A stretch of DNA of 64,000 nt, taken from Linyphia triangularis. Its lineage: Eukaryota > Arthropoda > Arachnida > Araneae > Linyphiidae. Positions 63,191 to 64,000 of this stretch are shown here, piece after piece. The first letter of the stretch is position 1, and every line of letters starts with the position of its first letter. The notes beneath the pieces were generated by a model. The model did not search any database. It saw nothing but the letters and a program-made list of their open reading frames with translations, and had not been told where the DNA came from. The stretch is taken from NCBI GenBank assembly GCA_963978545.1, contig OZ021722.1, positions 35,295,365 to 35,359,364 of the forward strand, written 5' to 3'. The translations under genes were made by a program, and so were the position numbers.

Positions 63191-63220
63191 CCAATAAGGG
63201 GGAGAGCGCTCTCCTATTGG
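63191..63220. promoter_or_regulatory. opposed CCAAT boxes around a 14-bp palindrome
   Basis: CCAAT at 63191 and ATTGG at 63216 face each other around GGAGAGCGCTCTCC. Opposed CCAAT boxes are typical NF-Y sites in animal promoters. The function here is inferred. Confidence 0.45.
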
Positions 63221-63420
63221 CGTGGTCTGGCGGAGAGCTCTTGATCAATGGAAGCGGAGCACGCGTTGTAGCACCTCCCAAGCTCCGAGAGCGGAACGAG
63301 GACTATTTTGGAAGGAAGGGAAGGAGGGGGTGACCACAAATGACGAAGGATGTGGTGCGTTAATGGGAAAGGTGATCAGCAGCAGGTTAGCTAAACAAGA
63401 ATTCTTAAGTTCTTTGTGTT

Positions 63421-64000
63421 TGTACTATTTATGTTAAAAAAGAGAAAATTTATTCTTATTTGTGAAAGAGCTACATTATTTGACTACGATCTTCGATTTA
63501 CATTAAAAATATCACGAATTGCATAAATGAAATAAAAAGAAAACGAACCAAATGTAATGTGTATAATTATAGTAAAAAATAACCGAATAAATTATGAGTT
63601 TAAAGTTTTTTTTTTTCACGTACCCCTAAAGCGTATTATCACTAGCAATTGGGTTTTCAGAGTATGGTTTACTGCTTTTTAAAAACTGTGTATCTTCTTT
63701 ATTTAGTTAAATTTTCTTATGGAACAAAATATATTATCTTTCTTCAAATTTCCCAGATTAATTCCTTTATTGTCATTCGAAATAGGACTTAAACGTATAA
63801 ATTCATATTATTGCAAGGAATTTAAATAAAATAAAAAAAAATTCGCTCTTATTGAGCTAGTTCGATTTTAGAACAAATACTAGTCCATTTGAACTAGTAT
63901 AAATGTCTTTAAAGAGGATTTGACTATAACCTCTTTTAAAATTTATTTCAAATACAAGGTATCTTCACGTAGTGAAATATATTCGATATGCATTTTTTCT
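63421..64000. other. AT-rich DNA upstream of the scro promoter island
   Basis: Composition drops back to AT-rich. No gene is seen before the window ends. Confidence 0.65.

Larger units (their letters stand above)
62530..63420 (-). promoter_or_regulatory. scro: GC-rich promoter / 5' leader region of scro
   Basis: This stretch immediately upstream of the start codon is much richer in G+C and CpG than its surroundings. It contains a palindromic NRF1-type site GCGCATGCGC (62971-62980). Two opposed CCAAT boxes (63191-63195 and 63216-63220) flank the palindrome GGAGAGCGCTCTCC (63201-63214). A GA-rich stretch lies at about 63100-63170. On the minus strand, TCAGTT initiator-like sequences occur at 62835-62840 and 62881-62886. 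Transcription start is not determined. If either initiator is used, the leader is about 300-350 nt and includes the degenerate tandem repeats at 62660-62820. The promoter call rests on composition and motifs only. Confidence 0.6.

Overview
The window is an AT-rich animal genomic segment with one recognisable protein-coding gene: a minus-strand NK2-class homeobox gene of the Nkx2.1 / TTF-1 / scarecrow (scro) family. It has two coding exons at 62211-62529 and 24990-25774, separated by an intron of about 36.4 kb. The splice junction can be placed to the base: GTGAGT donor, pyrimidine-rich tttcag acceptor, and an Ile codon split across the intron. The joined reading frame gives about 367 residues with the TN (EH1-like) motif, NK2 homeodomain, NK2-specific domain and C-terminal GRTW expected of the family. 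No other host protein-coding gene can be supported.

Organism: a metazoan, most likely an arthropod. The Tc1-like transposase relic, tRNA-derived SINEs, very long intron, AT-rich intergenic DNA and long microsatellites would fit a large arthropod genome such as an arachnid's. The arachnid assignment is inference, not proof.

Layout. 1-24989 is the 3' flank of the gene: AT-rich DNA with repeats, namely a truncated hAT-type element, two tandem-repeat blocks, three tRNA-derived SINE copies, a 200-bp AAAT microsatellite, a Tc1-like element interrupted by a second element with roughly 360-bp terminal inverted repeats, and a GC-rich island near 19.2-19.6 kb. 24990-62529 is the gene itself. Its intron carries a complete hAT-type element with an 8-bp target duplication, a second hAT-like MITE, a 284-bp tandem duplication rich in ATCGAT, a long (AT)n array, a 132-bp-period tandem repeat, and several islands of higher complexity and GC that look like candidate regulatory elements. 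62530-63420 is a GC-rich promoter / 5' leader with an NRF1-type palindrome, opposed CCAAT boxes and initiator-like sequences.

The candidate regulatory islands (about 7.7-8.1, 19.2-19.6, 30.5-30.9, 36.1-36.6, 40.8-41.6, 42.7-43.1, 46.7-47.0 and 53.6-53.9 kb) are judged only from base composition and motifs. A developmental homeobox gene with one huge intron in a gene-poor region commonly keeps its enhancers in such places, but nothing here shows conservation or function directly.
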